Assembly (NCBI GenBank): GCA_914767715.1
Contig: OU612065.1
Span: 36,518,001-36,582,000, forward strand
DNA: 64,000 nt
Reading direction: 5' to 3'
Origin: Membranipora membranacea
Lineage: Eukaryota > Bryozoa > Gymnolaemata > Cheilostomatida > Membraniporidae
Numbering within the stretch: position 1 is the stretch's first letter; each line of letters opens with the position of its first letter. The translations under genes and the position numbers were made by a program. The notes below the pieces were generated by a model, which saw only the letters and a list, made by a program, of their open reading frames with translations, searched no databases and was not told the origin of the DNA. Positions 60,093 through 64,000 of the stretch are shown piece by piece.

Positions 60093-63000
60093 TCACTGCT
60101 GCATTGGCTCCATATCTGTATAAGATGGTCCTGGTTCTGACTATATAAACAAATGTAAAATATTACAGGTCAATAATAATCTGAGTAAATAACGAACAAA
60201 ATCAGGCATTGCAAATGTAACTCTGTCCTGTAAAATACAGGCAGCATATGACTGATTATTTAGGACATTAGATAATAAAACATAACACAGGATATTTTGT
60301 AAGTAGAATAATGTATTATGTGTTCCAATATCTCAATAAGTTACTTCATGTCTACACAATAAATCAATGCATGTTACTCAGTCAGTTACTGATGATGAAG
60401 GTATGTAGGATTTGCATGGGGAAAAATGAAAAATGTCTTCTGGGCATGAATTACTGATGGCAGTAAGAATTCTCCCCACAAGGGAAGGCGACTCCCATAC
60501 ACTACCAAACGCATATCCTCTAACCAAGAGTTAGAGTCAGTTAGAGTTAGAGTTACTCTAACTGATCAATATATGTAAAAAAAAGAAGTGAGAGCTGCTT
60601 CGGCCAATCACAAAAATTACTGAGTGACATCAGTTTTCAAGGTATGGAAGTTTCCTTCCCTTGTACCATCAATGATTAATGCCAAGAAGAGGTTTGCAGT
60701 TTTTGCACCATGCAAACCTTACATCACTTTATCAAAATATCTTTGTGCATTCTTTAATATACTATGATACTATACTGACCTGTGATTGGTTGGTATATGA
60801 TGTAGAAGCAGCGTCGTAATCCTCAGAAGAAGGTGCAGCGGCAGCAGCAGAGCCGGCAGCTCCAGCGTTCTCTAGAGAAGTATAAGTATGTAAGGGCTCA
60901 TCTTCATCTGACTCTATAACTACCTTCTGTTTACGGGGCCTGCCTCTCTTCTTTTTCTCTCCTTTAAATCATAGAAACATATACTTAAAGTCAAGCTGAT
61001 TTCTGATTTGAGTTTTTGTTCCAGTTCTATACACAATGACTTTAATAGGATTATCACATATTCTTTTGGTCTTAGTAGAGAGGTTACGAAATTTTGTATT
61101 TGTCTTTTCTCAATACATGAACTTGTCGTCATGTATACGTTTTCCTTGATTGGTCAGTTTTGAGGATTAGTGCGATTCGGAGTTACACTCTCACGACAGT
61201 GGAAAATACTACTTGGTATAAATAAAAAATAATACACCCTGACAGGTAGAAGTTTTCATATCATATTAAATGTAATGTTTTAACAGTGCCATGAAGTTGT
61301 CATATCATGTATGCTTTCACATTCTCAGTCAGATTTCGAAACCTCACTAAAGTTCGGCAATTATCTATTGTTATTTAAGAACTTTAGGTGTTGTCCTGAT
61401 AATATATAACTGATAACTTCAATAGAAATATTCACAAGATACATTAGAAGATGACGTGAAAATAGGAACATGCTATCACACCGCCTACCTCCATCATCTA
61501 GGTCTCGTTTGGGTTTTCTCTTCTTAGTGGTAGATTTCCCGCCCGATGGAGTTTTGGCTGGCGTTGGAACCGGGGTGATCTTTTCCTCCTCCTCTTCATC
61601 GCTGGAGTTTTCTGGAGTCTTGAGCTCACCCTTCTCCAGTAACTCACGAGCGTTAGACCAGATAGACTGCAGGCGTATACTGTCCTCATAGATCTAATAA
61701 TATAGCAACAATCTCGACTGTCACAACACAAGAGATTCAGGGCTGCATTTAACTCATGGGTTCTGTAAAGTGGCGTATTGAACGGAAGCATCTATTTATC
61801 ATAAACAAAATTACTAACCAAAGAGCCCTCTATGTTGTAGTTCTGTGCGTTCTTGCATAGTAAGGCCATATCAGCATCAATATCATCCAGACATCTGTAC
61901 TTGTGAATCTTGATATTTTTACGGATTTTCTTGAAGTCCATCGGTTTCCTGATCACATCATAGTAGTCAGGGAGTTCTCTACGACTTGGTAGCTGGTAGA
62001 ATGGTTCACTTAGTATACGACCGTCACTACTGAGAACAAAAAAGATCGAACAACATGTCAGGTTAATCAGTTAAATTTGAGAAACTATCAAAAATACTAT
62101 GCCCTAAATTCCTCCAGGGTGAGTGGCATTTACTGCTACAATCGTTTTGTTTTTACAGTCGATGAGTTAACTAACGAAGTTGATTAACAACTCCTTGATT
62201 ACACATAGTGACCTCAAATTGGAGTTCCGATTTATTTTGTTGATTATGACAGCTCTCACACATTATCTAGCCGCTGCGTTCTTGTACCTCTAAATATTGT
62301 TAAATATTCCTTGTTTCTTTGTGACCATACAATATTAAAATGGTTATATAATATATTATATAACATTTATAATATAAATACATTTGTCTAACCTGTCCTC
62401 ATGTGACAGCACAGTATGCAGCAGTTTCTTGAACTGTTTAGTGACCTCCGGAGGGTTGGGCGCTCCCTTCTCTAAGGCTACATTAGCTTTGATCTTCTTT
62501 CTCTTCTCAGGGTTAGGAGTTTCAGGCTGCTCATCAAAGTCAGTCGGACCCTTACCAGCTTTCCTACGCCTCATATCCTCATACTCCTCTAACCCACCCT
62601 CCTCGATGGCCTGCGTAGAGATTGAGATGATTTACATAACATGAATTCTCAGATAAGTAGCACATAACGATACGTCCATCTAAATGACTATCAAGACTTG
62701 TTAACTTAACATTTACTGAACTTTAAATTCTGTTTGATGTCCCCTTTTTGATAAAATTGTGCCTAAAAATGAGTCTTTTGTCGATGATTATTAAGTGTTT
62801 TGGGGGTTGTCCCCTCTAGCAAAAAAAAACAAGTTATCTATGCTATGGTCAATGAAACATTAGAAATGGCAATAAACGCAGCCTTAAGTCCAAAATTCAA
62901 CGCATATGGTTAGAACTAGATCAAGTTTAATCCAATTGCCTGCATTCCAGTTGCTCCCTTCTATTGGTCACGCCACTGGTCACTGCGGCATGACCAGTGG

Positions 63001-64000
63001 ATCGGGAGCAGGGAAATGGACCAAACTTGGTCTAGGTTAGACCTTATTACTGTGTAAGGATAAACTTCCTCGATGGGTGTCTAGTAAAATACTCACATCC
63101 ATGAACTCCCGATCCGTCAGCTGATCAGAATAATCCACTTCTTTCCTCTCTCTGTTTCCTCGTCCAAATATCTTATCTTCCTCTTCCTCAAACGCCAGCC
63201 TCTCAACCTAAAACCAAAATAACATCTATATCTGTCACACTGTAACACTTACACGCTGTCATACTGACACACCAACGCGCTGTCACACTGACACGCTGTC
63301 ACACTGACACACTGTCACACCCACACGCTGTCACACAGACACACTGTCAAAATGACACACCGACACGCTGTCAAACTGACACACCTTCACACTGTCACAC
63401 CGTCACGCTGTCACACAGTCACACTTACACACTGTCACAATGACACACTGTCACACCGACATATTGTTATGCTGTCACAATGACACACTGTCACACCGAC
63501 ACACACCGTCATGCTGTCACACTGACACATTGTCACACTGTCAGGTGAGCATTACAGCCAAAGAGTGGGAAATAAGTTTTACTTTACGTTTTTCACATGT
63601 TCATCAAACAACAGTGGGCAGTTTAGAGTTAAAAGTGGGTAAGATACTGGCCCGTCTGAGCTTTACCAAAATACCCCATTGTTGATAAAAAAGAATAATA
63701 AATGTCGTCGATATACAGTCTGTTAACAACACTATACTGGGATTAGGATAAGGATCAGGATAAAGCTCGCCATAATCATTAATTAGGCTCTTTGGTCAAT
63801 ATTCATCATACTGGGATCATGTACAGCGTTATCACACGGTTTTTGTGAACATGCTAAGCTGAAGTGAATCACTCCATAGGCCTACCTCTTCCTCATCCTT
63901 AACAAGCCACTGAGGCAGCTCGCTGACTTCGATCAGTCTCGGCTGTCGATTAACATCTCTGGCCTCGGCGCGACGTCTCTCTAAATCCATACCCTGCATC
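60093..64000 (-). CDS. SMARCA2/4 (BRM/BRG1)-like SWI/SNF ATPase, copy B, 3' part
   Basis: C-terminal third of a SWI/SNF remodelling ATPase. Exons right to left: 64000-63886 (partial), 63207-63097, 62610-62393, 62029-61819, 61693-61489, 60961-60780, 60140-60093. All phases match. The protein runs through the SnAC region ([53 protein letters not shown]), a linker with [17 protein letters not shown], and a full bromodomain ([31 protein letters not shown], then the acetyl-lysine-binding Asn in [20 protein letters not shown]). An acidic stretch, an AT-hook (KKRGRPRKQ), a Ser/Ala-rich tail and MEPMQQ with a TGA at 60093-60095 follow. It looks intact. It has no overlap with copy A, which lacks this part inside the window. 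Introns hold a minisatellite and a foldback. Confidence 0.9.
62905..63045. repeat. foldback in intron of copy B
   Basis: CTAGATCAAGTTTAATCCA...TTGCTCCC is mirrored by GGGAGCA...GGACCAAACTTGGTCTAG, with TGACCAGTGG inverted in the centre. Confidence 0.6.
63229..63545. repeat. minisatellite in intron of copy B
   Basis: Long run of CACACTGTCACACTGACACG-like units, about 9-18 bp period, more than 15 copies. Confidence 0.85.

Noticed and set aside
62393-62644. Plus-strand open frame of 86 codons
   Set aside because: It is the antisense shadow of a copy B exon whose minus-strand reading matches SMARCA4.
63229-63545. Telomeric or CRISPR-like array
   Set aside because: The unit is irregular with no unique spacers, and it lies in an intron. 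It is a minisatellite.
1-64000. A single SMARCA2/4 gene split by the inserted 55 kb
   Set aside because: On the minus strand an interrupted gene would have its N-terminal half on the right. Here the N-terminal half is on the left.

Overview
The window is eukaryotic DNA from an animal. It is AT-rich and its genes are split by short GT-AG introns. The recognisable proteins are metazoan: a BRM/BRG1-type SWI/SNF ATPase, a Roc-COR GTPase joined to a caspase, and a THAP zinc finger. Gene spacing and repeat content suggest an early-branching marine invertebrate, most likely a sponge. That placement is inference and no species was identified.

Layout. 1-4412 (minus): 5' part of a SMARCA2/4-like gene (copy A) running off the left edge. 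4416-9480 (minus): two decayed transposase-like genes, one hAT and one of the GDGR.DSPGH family. 9483-11247: SINE and foldbacks, no gene. 11248-28037: a giant inverted duplication, two diverged arms (7.1 and 9.5 kb) each bounded by the same 20-bp terminal inverted repeat around a 195-bp palindromic spacer. The right arm carries a 3.3-kb insert with two hAT-like elements sharing one 8-bp target duplication. 28038-34114: foldbacks and one possible start exon. 34115-59095 (plus): the central gene, 15 inferred exons for LRR, Roc GTPase, COR and a complete-looking C-terminal caspase. 60093-64000 (minus): the 3' part of a second SMARCA2/4-like gene (copy B: SnAC region, bromodomain, AT-hook, stop), with its 5' part beyond the right edge.

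The central gene is the best candidate for a new system. Its LRRs come from four 141-bp exons, all phase 2/2, lying in a tandem array of 1.7-2.0 kb genomic units. The copies share the LRR scaffold but differ mainly at the predicted exposed strand positions. Downstream lie a Roc GTPase with an intact P-loop and a caspase with His (SHG), Cys (QACAG) and a p10-like region. This suggests a sensor-switch-protease protein with an expandable recognition module, possibly for immunity or cell death. That function is inferred.

An intron of this gene holds a 3.7-kb P-element-like transposon: 8-bp target duplication, long inverted repeats, and a gene for a 168-residue THAP-only protein. The matching empty site survives in a neighbouring tandem unit. 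A TTAA-flanked MITE is nested inside it.
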